Of a stretch of 64,000 nucleotides of DNA, positions 53,665 through 62,074 are shown piece after piece. The stretch comes from JBBPYC01 sp038200275. Its GTDB lineage: Bacteria > Pseudomonadota > Gammaproteobacteria > Burkholderiales > Burkholderiaceae_C. Location of the stretch: the NCBI GenBank assembly GCA_038200275.1, contig JBBPYC010000036.1, positions 1 to 64,000 on the forward strand, in the 5' to 3' direction. A program made the translations under genes and the position numbers. How positions within the stretch are numbered: position 1 is the first letter of the stretch; each line of letters starts with the position of its first letter. The notes beneath the pieces were generated by a model. That model saw only the letters and a program-made list of their open reading frames with translations. It searched no databases and was not told the origin of the DNA.

Positions 53665-54273
53665 ATGGCAAACTGGATTATCGAATTCATCGGACAGCAG
53701 GGCTATCTCGGGGTTGCCTTGCTCATGATTCTGGAGAACGTGTTTCCGCCGATCCCTTCCGAGTTGATCATGCCGTTCGCAGGGTTCGTGGCAGCACGCG
53801 GTGATCTCAACGGGGTCGGCGTGCTGCTCGCCGGCACCGTCGGCTCGGTACTCGGGACCATGCCTTGGTACGTCGCTGGAAGATTCCTGAGTGTCGATCG
53901 CCTCAAAGCCTGGGCCGGGCGCCACGGCCGCTGGCTGGCGATGTCGCCCGGTGACATCGAGCAGGCCGAGCACTGGTTTCGGCGTCGCGGCGAGCGCGCG
54001 GTGTTTCTGGGCCGCATGGTGCCGGCGGTGCGCAGCGTCATCTCGGCACCGGCGGGCATCGTCGGCATGGGTTTGCCGCGCTTCCTGGCGTGGTCGATCG
54101 CCGGCTCGATGCTTTGGGTCGGCGCGCTGGTAGCGCTCGGCTATCTGCTCGAAGATCAGTACGACCGCGTGGCGCAGTGGATCGACCCGGTTTCCAAGAT
54201 CATCGTCGGCGTTGCTGTGATCGCCTACTTATGGCGGGTCGTGACCTTCAAGAAGGTTGACGAAACCGCATAA
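53665..54273 (+). CDS. DedA family membrane protein (copy 1)
   Basis: The product is 202 residues with four or more membrane segments. It has ENVFPPIPSELIMPFAGFVA near the start and FLGRMVPAVRSVISAPAGIV (GRxxPxxRxxxxxxAG) in the centre, the DedA/SNARE-associated signature. DedA proteins act as undecaprenyl-phosphate or phospholipid flippases and give resistance to cationic peptides. TAGGAAAC precedes ATG 53665. It is in line with three glycosyltransferases that use polyprenyl phosphate. A second DedA gene is at 63512. Confidence 0.93.
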   Translation: MANWIIEFIGQQGYLGVALLMILENVFPPIPSELIMPFAGFVAARGDLNGVGVLLAGTVGSVLGTMPWYVAGRFLSVDRLKAWAGRHGRWLAMSPGDIEQAEHWFRRRGERAVFLGRMVPAVRSVISAPAGIVGMGLPRFLAWSIAGSMLWVGALVALGYLLEDQYDRVAQWIDPVSKIIVGVAVIAYLWRVVTFKKVDETA

Positions 54274-54410
54274 CGGTGCCGTAGTGAGTAGCGCGTGCTC
54301 ACGTGCCGGTGCGGATGTTCAAGGCACGCCAGCGTCGAGATCGTCTTAATGCCTGCGGCCATCGACACTGCCACCGCTTCCGACGGCTATCGATCGCAAT
54401 CGATAGCCAT

Positions 54411-55775
54411 TCAAGCGCTTGTTCGTAATGTGACCGCTGCCTGGAAAACGACGCGAACCTCTAGCCCTGTACCGCTTTTTGACGTGTGCAGGCTGACCTC
54501 CGCTTGGTGTCGTTCAGCAATCGCTTGCACGATCGAAAGCCCGAGCCCGCTACCGTCGGTTTCATAGGCAGCCGCGCCCTCGCCGCGGTAAAACCGATCG
54601 AACACGCGCAGACGTTCAGCAGGCGAAATCCCTGGTCCGTTATCGATCACTTGCAGCGCGGGCCGCTCGTCCAACCATCCCACTGCAACGTCCACAACAC
54701 CGCCCGCTGGCGTGTAACGCAGCGCATTCTCGACGAGGTTGTTAAGCAGCACGGTGAGCTGCTGGCGGTCCCCGATCATGCGGACTTCAGCCCCCGCGTC
54801 CGCACCCAGATCGATGTCCTTGCGATCCGCCTTGATGCTCATCGCGCCCACCACCGAGTGCGCAAGGCTGGCCAGATCGATTGGCTCTGAGCGCAAGGCT
54901 TCGCCGTCGGCGCCGGAGCGTGCGACCTGCAGCAACTGTTCGATCAGCCGCTGCGAGCGTTCGATGCCGGATTTAAGCTCTGCAAGAGCTGCTGCACGGG
55001 TTGCCTCATCGAGCGATTGTTCGAGTAGTTGCGCCTGCAGGCGAATGGCGGTCGCCGGCGTGCGCAGCTCGTGCGCCGCATCGGCCAGAAAGCGCCGATG
55101 GGCTGTCAAAGCGGTCGACAGCCGACTCATGAGACCATTGACCGCGACAGCAAGCGGCATCAGCTCTCGTGGCACGTCGCTGGTTGGAATCGGCTCCAGC
55201 GAATGCTCGCTACGAGCTGCCACGTCGCGCGCGGCAGCGTCAAGCGGCAGGAGACCTCGCCGCAGCGCAAACACCATCAGACCGCCGACCCCCACGATCA
55301 GCAGCAACATGGGCGGCAGGACCTGCGCTGCCGATTCCTGCGCAATCTCGCTGCGTCCCGCCTTGCGCTGTGCAGCCTGAACCACGCCGTCGTCGCTCAC
55401 GGCGGTATAGACAATCCAGGCCTCGCCGTTCGATACGGGATATGACAGACCCTCGTTGGCAGAAAACGGCAAACGAACGCTTGGATCCGAGACAAAGACC
55501 CGAGCACCCGCTCGGTCCCATGTCTGCGTCACGATGTCGGCATCGTCACGCCCGCTTGCATCGACCGATGCCAAAACAGCCGCCGGGTTCGGCTCCTGCC
55601 CGTGACCCGAGTGATGGTAGGTCGCCACCGCGGTCGCCACGTTCTTGAGGTCGAAGTTGAACACTTCGTTCATCTCGTCGACCGTGACGAGGTAAGTCAC
55701 GAGCGTGACCAGGACCAGACCTAGGCTCAGCGCCCCAACCACCCAAACCACGAGATAGCGTTCGATCGAACGCAT
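54411..55775 (-). CDS. Sensor histidine kinase, QseC/PmrB-like
   Basis: The product is 454 residues. Two membrane helices (about 8-32 and 152-172) flank a periplasmic domain of about 120 residues. A HAMP region leads to the phospho-acceptor FLADAAHELRTP (His235), then the ATPase domain with NALRYTP, DNGPGISPAERLRVFDRFYR and GSGLGLSIV. It directly follows the response regulator gene, starting 1 base after its stop. The periplasmic part has no identified ligand motif except several acidic residues; iron or polymyxin sensing is possible but not shown. Confidence 0.94.
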   Translation of the reverse strand: MRSIERYLVVWVVGALSLGLVLVTLVTYLVTVDEMNEVFNFDLKNVATAVATYHHSGHGQEPNPAAVLASVDASGRDDADIVTQTWDRAGARVFVSDPSVRLPFSANEGLSYPVSNGEAWIVYTAVSDDGVVQAAQRKAGRSEIAQESAAQVLPPMLLLIVGVGGLMVFALRRGLLPLDAAARDVAARSEHSLEPIPTSDVPRELMPLAVAVNGLMSRLSTALTAHRRFLADAAHELRTPATAIRLQAQLLEQSLDEATRAAALAELKSGIERSQRLIEQLLQVARSGADGEALRSEPIDLASLAHSVVGAMSIKADRKDIDLGADAGAEVRMIGDRQQLTVLLNNLVENALRYTPAGGVVDVAVGWLDERPALQVIDNGPGISPAERLRVFDRFYRGEGAAAYETDGSGLGLSIVQAIAERHQAEVSLHTSKSGTGLEVRVVFQAAVTLRTSA

Positions 55776-56435
55776 TCAGCTTTCCGTCACGCGATAGCCG
55801 ACGCCGCGAACGTTCTTGATGGTGGCGCTGCCCAATTTCTTGCGCAGATGGTGCAGATGCACCTCGATCGCGTTGCTGCCGATCTCGTCGTCCCAGCCGT
55901 AGACCGATTCTTCCAATTGCTCGCGCGACAGGACCGCGCCGGGTCGCTGCATCAGAGTTTCCAGCAACGCAAATTCCTTGGCCGACAATTCGATGGCGAT
56001 ATCGTCCTGCACAACTGTTTTGCGCACCGGATCCAGCACCAGGGCGCCGCACTTCAGCAGCGGCGATCCGCTGCCTGCGTGACGCCGCAGCAATGCGCGG
56101 ACGCGGGCGATGAGTTCGTCCAGATCGAACGGCTTGAGCACGTAGTCGTCGGCGCCCGCCTCGAGGCCGGCGATGCGATCGGCCACCGTATCGCGGGCGG
56201 AGGCAATCAATACCGGAATGAAGTTGCTCATTGCCCGCAGGGTGGCCAAAATCGCCATCCCGTCCTTCTTGGGAAGACCGAGGTCGAGAATCGCCAGATC
56301 GTAGACACCGTTGCCCAGCGCCAGATCGGCTGCACGGCCATCGGTCACCCAGTCCACGGTGAAGCCAGCCCGCGTCAGGCCCTCGCGCACCGCCTTGCCG
56401 ATCATGTCGTCGTCTTCAATCAGCAGCAGGCGCAT
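55776..56435 (-). CDS. OmpR-family response regulator, QseB/PmrA-like
   Basis: The product is 219 residues. The receiver domain has IEDDD (7-10), phospho-acceptor Asp51 (LDLGLPKKDG), the SAR and KPFDL motifs, and the winged helix ends VGYRVTES. The winged-helix part has SAKEFALLETLMQRPGAVLS and NAIEVHLHHLRKKLG. Start ATG 56435 gives a normal beginning; the upstream extension is low-complexity. It is co-transcribed with its kinase. It is a candidate binder of the TTAAG repeats at 49192, 57118 and 59056. Confidence 0.95.
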   Translation of the reverse strand: MRLLLIEDDDMIGKAVREGLTRAGFTVDWVTDGRAADLALGNGVYDLAILDLGLPKKDGMAILATLRAMSNFIPVLIASARDTVADRIAGLEAGADDYVLKPFDLDELIARVRALLRRHAGSGSPLLKCGALVLDPVRKTVVQDDIAIELSAKEFALLETLMQRPGAVLSREQLEESVYGWDDEIGSNAIEVHLHHLRKKLGSATIKNVRGVGYRVTES

Positions 56436-56463
56436 GCGGGGGTGTGCGATGTGTGGTGTCGCT

Positions 56464-57057
56464 TTACGTGTGGTGGCCTCGGCCGATTCTGGCTGAGGCG
56501 TACTTTTCAACACGATGATAAAGACTCAAGATGAGCGTGGCCGTGGGCATCGTCGGCTTGCGCAGAAGATATGCAGCAGCCGCACCAGCAGCCGCCACTG
56601 GAAACGCGGCCAGCACGTCGAACGGAAAGTGGACGCCAAGATAAACCCGGCTCCAACCGACCAGCAGCCCAAAGGTCAGCAGCGGCAGCCCCCAGACCGC
56701 AAACCGCTTTGTGCCGAACGACGCCAGCGCGAGGCTCCAAAGCACCGTCACGTGGTCGCTCGGCAGGCCCGGATCGTCGGCGTGCGCCAGATATTGCGTG
56801 CCCAGGTGCAATGCGAAGGGACGCGGTTGCGGCCATAAGTGCGTGATCACTTGCGCGATCCAGAGCGCAATCAAAGTGGATAGAAGCATTCGCAGCAAAT
56901 CCCTGCGCACCACGTCGTCTCCTCGAACCCAGGCAACCGCCATCGCGACGGGTACCAGATAGATCGTCCAGTCGGCCAACGCGACTGCCCAGGCCAACCG
57001 TATGTGATCGAGGCCCGGCGCCGCGTTGATGAGTTCGAACAGGTGCAAGTTGGTCAT
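56464..57057 (-). CDS. PAP2 family phosphatase (undecaprenyl-diphosphatase type)
   Basis: The product is 197 residues with five to six membrane helices. The three PAP2 motifs are present: QPRPFALHLG region with Arg, LPSDHVTVLW with Ser and His, and SRVYLGVHFPFDV with Arg and His. Topology and size match BcrC-like enzymes that recycle undecaprenyl pyrophosphate or remove lipid phosphates. The start ATG 57057 follows a family-like beginning. It shares its upstream region, holding the TTAAG repeat, with the divergent MFS gene. Confidence 0.9.
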   Translation of the reverse strand: MTNLHLFELINAAPGLDHIRLAWAVALADWTIYLVPVAMAVAWVRGDDVVRRDLLRMLLSTLIALWIAQVITHLWPQPRPFALHLGTQYLAHADDPGLPSDHVTVLWSLALASFGTKRFAVWGLPLLTFGLLVGWSRVYLGVHFPFDVLAAFPVAAAGAAAAYLLRKPTMPTATLILSLYHRVEKYASARIGRGHHT

Positions 57058-57117
57058 GTGGGGTCGCGCGATGGCAAAGGCCGTCGCACCACACCGGCCC
57101 ATGTTGTGTGTGTCGGG

Positions 57118-57134
57118 CTTAAGACCGACTTAAG
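57118..57134. promoter_or_regulatory. PmrA-like repeat CTTAAG-N5-CTTAAG
   Basis: CTTAAG-ACCGA-CTTAAG is a perfect match to YTTAAK-N5-YTTAAK with 11-bp period. It lies in the divergent region 61 bp before the PAP2 start and 94 bp before the MFS start. Confidence 0.75.
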
Positions 57135-57227
57135 AGCAGTGCGTGCAGAAGGCCCAATGCTTGAGTGGCAGTGAGACGCTATCGCGGACGCCGACAATCG
57201 CCGCTCGATGAACGTGGATGTCTTCCA

Positions 57228-58424
57228 ATGTCTTTGACCACTGAGCACGAATCATCCAGCCGAATCCCGCGCGGCATCTGGGTGCTCGGCTTCGTAAGCA
57301 TGCTGATGGACATCTCCTCCGAGATGATCCACAGCCTGCTGCCGCTGTTCATGGTCACGACGCTTGGTGCGAGCGCTTTCGCGGTCGGCTTGATCGAGGG
57401 GCTGGCCGAGTCGACCGCGCTGATCGTCAAAGTGTTCTCAGGCGCGTTGAGCGACTACCTCGGCAAGCGCAAGGGCCTTGCGCTGTTCGGCTACGGGTTG
57501 GGCGCGTTGACGAAACCGCTGTTCGCGCTTGCGCCAGGCCTGGGCTTGGTGCTGACCGCGCGGCTGCTGGACCGCGTCGGCAAAGGCGTGCGAGGCGCGC
57601 CTCGCGATGCGTTGGTAGCGGACCTGGCCCCCGCGCACCTGCGTGGTGCCGCGTTCGGCCTGCGCCAGTCGCTCGATACGGTCGGTGCGTTCGTCGGCCC
57701 GTTGATCGCAGTCGCTCTGATGCTGTTGTGGGCGAACGATTTCCAAGCGGTGTTCTGGGTCGCGGTCATTCCCGGCCTGCTTGCCGTCGCGCTGCTTGGG
57801 TTCGGCCTGCGGGAACCAGAGCATCGGCCTGTCGGGGTACAACGCGTCAATCCGATCCGGCGCGAGAATCTGTTGCGACTGGACCGCACCTATTGGTGGG
57901 TGGTCGGCATCGGCGCGGTGTTCACGCTCGCGCGCTTCAGCGAAGCGTTTCTCGTGCTCAGAGCCCAGCAGGGCGGCGTGCCGATCGCCTTCGTGCCGAT
58001 CGTGATGGTTGCCATGAACGGGGTCTATGCGCTCTCGGCCTACCCGTTCGGCAAGCTGTCCGATCGGATGAGCCACACCGCGCTGCTCGCGCTCGGCCTT
58101 GGGGTGCTGATCGTGGCCGATCTGGTCCTCGCAGCCAGCAGCGGAATCGGCTTTGTGCTGGCCGGCGTCGCGCTCTGGGGCGTTCACATGGGCATCACGC
58201 AGGGGCTGCTCGCCCGCATGGTCGCCGACAGCGCGCCGGCCGACTTGCGCGGCACGGCGTTCGGATTCTTCAACCTCGCAAGCGGCCTCGCGCTGCTGCT
58301 GGCCAGCATGCTTGCCGGGCTGCTGTGGGACCGGCTGGGCGCGGCAGCGACGTTTCATGCAGGGGCGGTTTTTTGCGTGATCGCACTGCTCGCCATGGCG
58401 CTTCAGCGACGCCCGCATTCGTAG
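57228..58424 (+). CDS. MFS transporter
   Basis: The product is 398 residues with 12 membrane segments. The first loop has MDISSEMIHSLLPLFMV, and the A-motif region reads GALSDYLGKRKGLALFGYG. The second half repeats with YPFGKLSDRMSHTALLALGLG. The DIxSEMIxxLLP beginning marks a branch often seen beside metal and arsenic genes, but the substrate cannot be read. ATG 57228 is chosen over a longer frame because it fits the family; no strong ribosome site. It is divergent from PAP2. Confidence 0.88.
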   Translation: MSLTTEHESSSRIPRGIWVLGFVSMLMDISSEMIHSLLPLFMVTTLGASAFAVGLIEGLAESTALIVKVFSGALSDYLGKRKGLALFGYGLGALTKPLFALAPGLGLVLTARLLDRVGKGVRGAPRDALVADLAPAHLRGAAFGLRQSLDTVGAFVGPLIAVALMLLWANDFQAVFWVAVIPGLLAVALLGFGLREPEHRPVGVQRVNPIRRENLLRLDRTYWWVVGIGAVFTLARFSEAFLVLRAQQGGVPIAFVPIVMVAMNGVYALSAYPFGKLSDRMSHTALLALGLGVLIVADLVLAASSGIGFVLAGVALWGVHMGITQGLLARMVADSAPADLRGTAFGFFNLASGLALLLASMLAGLLWDRLGAAATFHAGAVFCVIALLAMALQRRPHS

Positions 58425-58558
58425 GCGAATCGAACCGCTGCGCGCAGAAGTATTTCATTGGTCCAAAAAAATCACTGCTTGCTCAGTGTCAGCTAAGTCT
58501 GCATTTTTAAGCTCTCCTCCACGCAACCTTCTGCGTGCAACCTGTCAGGAGCTTCCTC

Positions 58559-58915
58559 ATGCAAACCAGCCACAAAACCCGCTACACCCACGCAGCCATC
58601 GCCGCTGCCGTGCTGGCCGTCACGGCCGGTGCCTACGCCGCGACCAATACGACCGCAGGCGCGGAAAACGACGCGATGGCCATCGGAAACGCGAAGGTCT
58701 CGATGACCCAAGCGGTCACTGCCGCCGAGCAACACACCAGTGGCAAAGCCGTGAAAGCCGAGTACGAGAACACCAAGGCCGGCTGGGCCTGGGACGTTGA
58801 AGTCGTCAACGGTGCGAAGGTGTTCGACGTGCGCGTCGACGCGGCCAATGGCACCGTGCTGTCGTCCAACGAAGACAAGCGCGACCATGACGACGATCGT
58901 GACGAGCGCGATTGA
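58559..58915 (+). CDS. PepSY-domain periplasmic protein
   Basis: The product is 118 residues. A signal peptide (about 1-30) ends at AYA, then a PepSY fold (about 45-105: KVSMTQAVTAAEQHTSGKAV, then GWAWDVEVVNGAKVFDVRVD and ANGTVLSS). The C-terminus is Asp/Arg-rich (KRDHDDDRDERD). AGGAGC lies 9 bases before ATG 58559. PepSY proteins next to QseBC/PmrAB-like systems are common and may modulate a sensor or protease. It is a single-gene unit ended by the terminator at 58980. Confidence 0.9.
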   Translation: MQTSHKTRYTHAAIAAAVLAVTAGAYAATNTTAGAENDAMAIGNAKVSMTQAVTAAEQHTSGKAVKAEYENTKAGWAWDVEVVNGAKVFDVRVDAANGTVLSSNEDKRDHDDDRDERD

Positions 58916-58979
58916 GCCACTGCAGGCAATGCGATGAAGTGACCTGTTCGCTGAACGCATTGCCTTGATGAAAGCGCAC

Positions 58980-59016
58980 AGCCGGATCGGTCCGCAAAGA
59001 CCGATCCGGCTTTTTT
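58980..59016 (+). terminator. Rho-independent terminator after the PepSY gene
   Basis: A perfect 13-bp stem (AGCCGGATCGGTC with GACCGATCCGGCT) with a 6-base loop (CGCAAA) is followed by TTTTTT. It ends the PepSY transcript and separates it from the COG4705 gene. It is the clearest terminator in the window. Confidence 0.92.
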
Positions 59017-59055
59017 ATGGGCGGCTGGTGGACAAATCAAGGCGCATCGGCACCT

Positions 59056-59072
59056 GCTAAGTCTGCGTTAAG
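59056..59072 (+). promoter_or_regulatory. PmrA-like direct repeat upstream of COG4705 gene
   Basis: GCTAAG-TCTGC-GTTAAG matches the hexamer-N5-hexamer layout with 11-bp period. It ends 101 bp before the start at 59174. A weaker version (GCTAAG, then TTTAAG with 3 extra bases) is at 58492-58511, before the PepSY gene. Confidence 0.6.
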
Positions 59073-59173
59073 TGTTGCGCCCCGACACTGACAGCAACGT
59101 TGCAATGGCGCCGCTTGAAGTCTCATCAGGCACGCACCAATGCAGCCACATCAAAATCCTATCGAATTCACGC

Positions 59174-59974
59174 ATGAACGCATCCATTACCCCCGAAGAC
59201 GCCGCGCCGCTGCGGCGCATGCTCAATAAAGTCCCGCAAGCCACGCTGGCCTTCTGGATCATCAAGATCATGTGCACCACCGTCGGCGAGACCGGGGCGG
59301 ACTTCCTCGCGGTCAATGTCGGATGGGGAGCGGGCACGACGCAGGCGGTGATGGGCACGCTGCTCGCGATTGCACTGTTTTTGCAGTTGCGCACCGAGCG
59401 CTACACCCCGTGGATCTACTGGCTCACCGTGGTGCTGGTCAGCGTGGTCGGCACCCAGATCACCGACTTGATGACGGACAAACTGGGCATCAGCCTGTAT
59501 GTCAGCACCGCCGTGTTCGCCGTGGTGCTGGCGGCGATTTTCGCGGTCTGGTACCAGGTGGAGCGCACCTTGTCGATCCATCAGATCTTCACGCCGCGCC
59601 GCGAGTGGTTCTACTGGGCCGCGATCCTTTGCACCTTCGCGCTCGGCACGGCCGCGGGTGACCTCGCCACCGAAGCGCTGGGCCTGGGCTTTACGTGGGG
59701 GGCGCTCGCATTCGGTTCGCTGATCGCCATCACGTATCTGGCCTTTCGCCTGGGCGGCAATGCGGTGCTGACGTTCTGGATCGGCTACATCCTCACACGG
59801 CCCTTTGGCGCTTCCCTGGGCGACCTGCTGACGCAGGCCGATACCTACGGTGGCCTGGGCCTTGGGGCGATGTGGACGAGCGCCCTCTTTCTGACGGTCA
59901 TCGTTGTGCTGGTGGCCTTCGCCCAAGTCACTTTGAACAAAACCAGCCTGCAGGCAACCGCTGAGCACGCATGA
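59174..59974 (+). CDS. COG4705 membrane protein (copy 1)
   Basis: The product is 266 residues with eight membrane segments. It contains four related units with an aromatic residue, Gly and Asp at each: AFWIIKIMCTTVGETGAD, YWLTVVLVSVVGTQITD, FYWAAILCTFALGTAAGD and FWIGYILTRPFGASLGD. The family is uncharacterised. It follows the terminator and a TTAAG repeat and is followed by a lipoprotein gene and a paralogue, a unit likely regulated by the nearby two-component systems. No ribosome site evident. Confidence 0.88.
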   Translation: MNASITPEDAAPLRRMLNKVPQATLAFWIIKIMCTTVGETGADFLAVNVGWGAGTTQAVMGTLLAIALFLQLRTERYTPWIYWLTVVLVSVVGTQITDLMTDKLGISLYVSTAVFAVVLAAIFAVWYQVERTLSIHQIFTPRREWFYWAAILCTFALGTAAGDLATEALGLGFTWGALAFGSLIAITYLAFRLGGNAVLTFWIGYILTRPFGASLGDLLTQADTYGGLGLGAMWTSALFLTVIVVLVAFAQVTLNKTSLQATAEHA

Positions 59975-60005
59975 ATTCGGTTCATCACTTTTGCAGGAAA
60001 ACATC

Positions 60006-60473
60006 ATGAATACCCGCTTCTTCCTGATCCGTTCTGTCGCCACTTTGTCGGCTATCGCCCTGCTCACCCTTGCCGCCGGCTGCTCGAAGTCATCGGAACC
60101 GACGCCAGCTGTCAGCACTTCCGCTGGCACGACCAGCACCGCGACCGCGCAGGTCACACCTGCTGTGACCGGCACCCCAACATCCAAGCTGGGTGATCTG
60201 TCGCAATTCCGCACGATTGCGGTGGACGCCTCCGCCTTGGTGGACAAGGGCGACCTGCCCGCGGCCAAAACCCGCATCAAGAATCTGGAAGTGGCCTGGG
60301 ATTCGGCTGAGGCGGGCCTAAAGCCGCGTGCGGCGGATGAATGGCACGTCGTGGACAAGGCGATCGACCGCGCCTTGACCGCATTGCGCGCCGGCACGCC
60401 CGATGCAGCTGAATGCAAGCAAGCGATGACCAACCTACTGAGTGCGATGGACGCTCCAAGCGCAGTCAAGTAA
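60006..60473 (+). CDS. Lipoprotein, hypothetical
   Basis: The product is 155 residues. A lipobox (LTLAAGCSKS) follows a hydrophobic signal, so Cys26 would be lipidated. A Thr/Ser-rich spacer (about 27-60) leads to a helical domain (LGDLSQFRTIAVDASALVDK, then AAKTRIKNLEVAWDSAEAGL, ADEWHVVDKAIDRALTAL). The C-terminus resembles unnamed periplasmic helical proteins found next to COG4705 genes. AGGAAAA precedes ATG 60006. It lies between two COG4705 paralogues. Confidence 0.85.
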   Translation: MNTRFFLIRSVATLSAIALLTLAAGCSKSSEPTPAVSTSAGTTSTATAQVTPAVTGTPTSKLGDLSQFRTIAVDASALVDKGDLPAAKTRIKNLEVAWDSAEAGLKPRAADEWHVVDKAIDRALTALRAGTPDAAECKQAMTNLLSAMDAPSAVK

Positions 60474-60609
60474 CGCATCCGCAACGAACCGCACATCGAC
60501 TTCCGACCACCGCCAGGATCATTCGCCGAGTCAATCGGCTCTCTAGGTTGAGGTCGCGAATAGACCTCGAAGCGCAGCGGCAGCAATCCTAGTGAAAGCA
60601 AACCCCCTC

Positions 60610-61386
60610 ATGTCAAACCATCCACAAGAAACAGAAGAAACGCTGGGCAAGGTGGCCGCCGTCACCTTCGGCTTCTGGATCATCAAGATCGCCGCGACCA
60701 CGCTGGGGGAGACCGGCGGCGATGCGGTCACGATGTCCATGCATCTGGGCTACCTGACCGGTACCGCGATCTTTGCCGCGCTGTTCATTGCGCTGGTCAG
60801 CGCGCAGATCGCAGTGAAGAAGTTTCATCCGTTCCTGTTCTGGTCCGTCATCGTCGCGACCACGACGGTTGGCACCACGCTGGCCGACCTGCTCGATCGC
60901 TCGCTCGGCATTGGCTATCTGGGCGGCACGTCGATCCTGCTGACCTTATTGCTCGCCACCCTCGGGCTGTGGCACTGGTCGCTCGGCTCGGTGTCGGTGT
61001 CGGACATCTCCACACGCAAGGCCGAGGTTTTCTATTGGGTCACGATCCTGTTCTCCCAGACGCTCGGCACTGCCTTGGGCGACTGGATGGCGGACAGCAA
61101 GACCGGCCTCGGCCTCGGCTATGAGGGCGGTGCGTTGGTGTTTGCCGCAGGGCTGGCCGTGGTCGCAGCGGCGTACTTCTGGACTCGAATTTCGCACACC
61201 CTGCTGTTCTGGGCCGCATTTATCCTGACACGGCCTCTGGGCGCGACCGTCGGCGACCTGCTGGACAAGCCGCATACGAGCGGCGGCCTCGAGTTGAGTC
61301 GCTATGTCGCTTCCGCCGTGCTGGCGGTTTTCATCATCGGCTGCATCGTCCTGATCCCTCAGCGAGCTGAGAAGCTGCGCACCTGA
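60610..61386 (+). CDS. COG4705 membrane protein (copy 2)
   Basis: The product is 258 residues with eight membrane segments. It is a clear paralogue of the gene at 59174: FGFWIIKIAATTLGETGGDA, FWSVIVATTTVGTTLADLLD, FYWVTILFSQTLGTALGDW, and FWAAFILTRPLGATVGDLLD. Start ATG 60610; an in-frame GTG at 60592 has no ribosome site. It precedes the second response regulator by 25 bases, so it is probably in the same operon with it. Confidence 0.88.
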   Translation: MSNHPQETEETLGKVAAVTFGFWIIKIAATTLGETGGDAVTMSMHLGYLTGTAIFAALFIALVSAQIAVKKFHPFLFWSVIVATTTVGTTLADLLDRSLGIGYLGGTSILLTLLLATLGLWHWSLGSVSVSDISTRKAEVFYWVTILFSQTLGTALGDWMADSKTGLGLGYEGGALVFAAGLAVVAAAYFWTRISHTLLFWAAFILTRPLGATVGDLLDKPHTSGGLELSRYVASAVLAVFIIGCIVLIPQRAEKLRT

Positions 61387-61411
61387 AGACGAGCAACGTG
61401 GTCCGCCAACC

Positions 61412-62074
61412 ATGAGGGTGCTGCTGGTCGAGGACGACGCGATGATTGGCGAGGCGGTCGAGCACGCGCTGAAGGATGCCGCGTACGCAGTCGACCGGGT
61501 CCACGACGGCGAGATGGCGCTGAGCGCCTTTGCGGGCCAGAAGTACGACGTCGTCTTGCTGGACCTGGGCCTTCCGAAGAAGGACGGCGTCGCGGTGCTG
61601 CGCTCCATCCGCAACGCAAGCGACCCGGTGCCGGTGCTAATCATCACGGCGCGGGATCGGGTGGAAGACCGCATCCTCGGGCTCGACGCGGGCGCCGATG
61701 ACTACGTGCTCAAGCCGTTCGAGATGAGCGAGTTGCTGGCCCGGATGCGCGCCGTACTGCGACGCAAGGGCGGCAGCGCCGCGTCGGTCCTGAGCAACGG
61801 CGTATTGACGCTGGACCCGGCCACGCACGAGGTAGGCGTTGACGACAGGTCGGTGAGTCTCTCGGCGCGTGAGTTCGCACTGCTGCAGGCGTTGCTGCTG
61901 CGTCCCGGCGCCATCCTGTCGCGCAGCGATCTTGAGGACCGGATCTACGGCTGGGGCGAAGAGGTTGAGAGCAACGCGGTTGAATTCTTGATTCACGCGC
62001 TGCGCAAGAAGCTCGGCCGCGGGGCCATCAACAACGTCCGGGGCGTGGGATGGATGGTTTTCAAGCAAACATGA
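61412..62074 (+). CDS. OmpR-family response regulator (second pair)
   Basis: The product is 220 residues. Receiver motifs: EDDAM (7-11), Asp51 (LDLGLPKKDG), TARDR and KPFEMSEL. The winged helix has SAREFALLQALLLRPGAILS and NAVEFLIHALRKKLGR. The protein is very similar in layout to the regulator at 55776. The gene overlaps the kinase start by 4 bases (ATGA), so they are co-translated. It could recognise the same TTAAG-type sites as the first regulator, leading to cross-regulation. Confidence 0.95.
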   Translation: MRVLLVEDDAMIGEAVEHALKDAAYAVDRVHDGEMALSAFAGQKYDVVLLDLGLPKKDGVAVLRSIRNASDPVPVLIITARDRVEDRILGLDAGADDYVLKPFEMSELLARMRAVLRRKGGSAASVLSNGVLTLDPATHEVGVDDRSVSLSAREFALLQALLLRPGAILSRSDLEDRIYGWGEEVESNAVEFLIHALRKKLGRGAINNVRGVGWMVFKQT

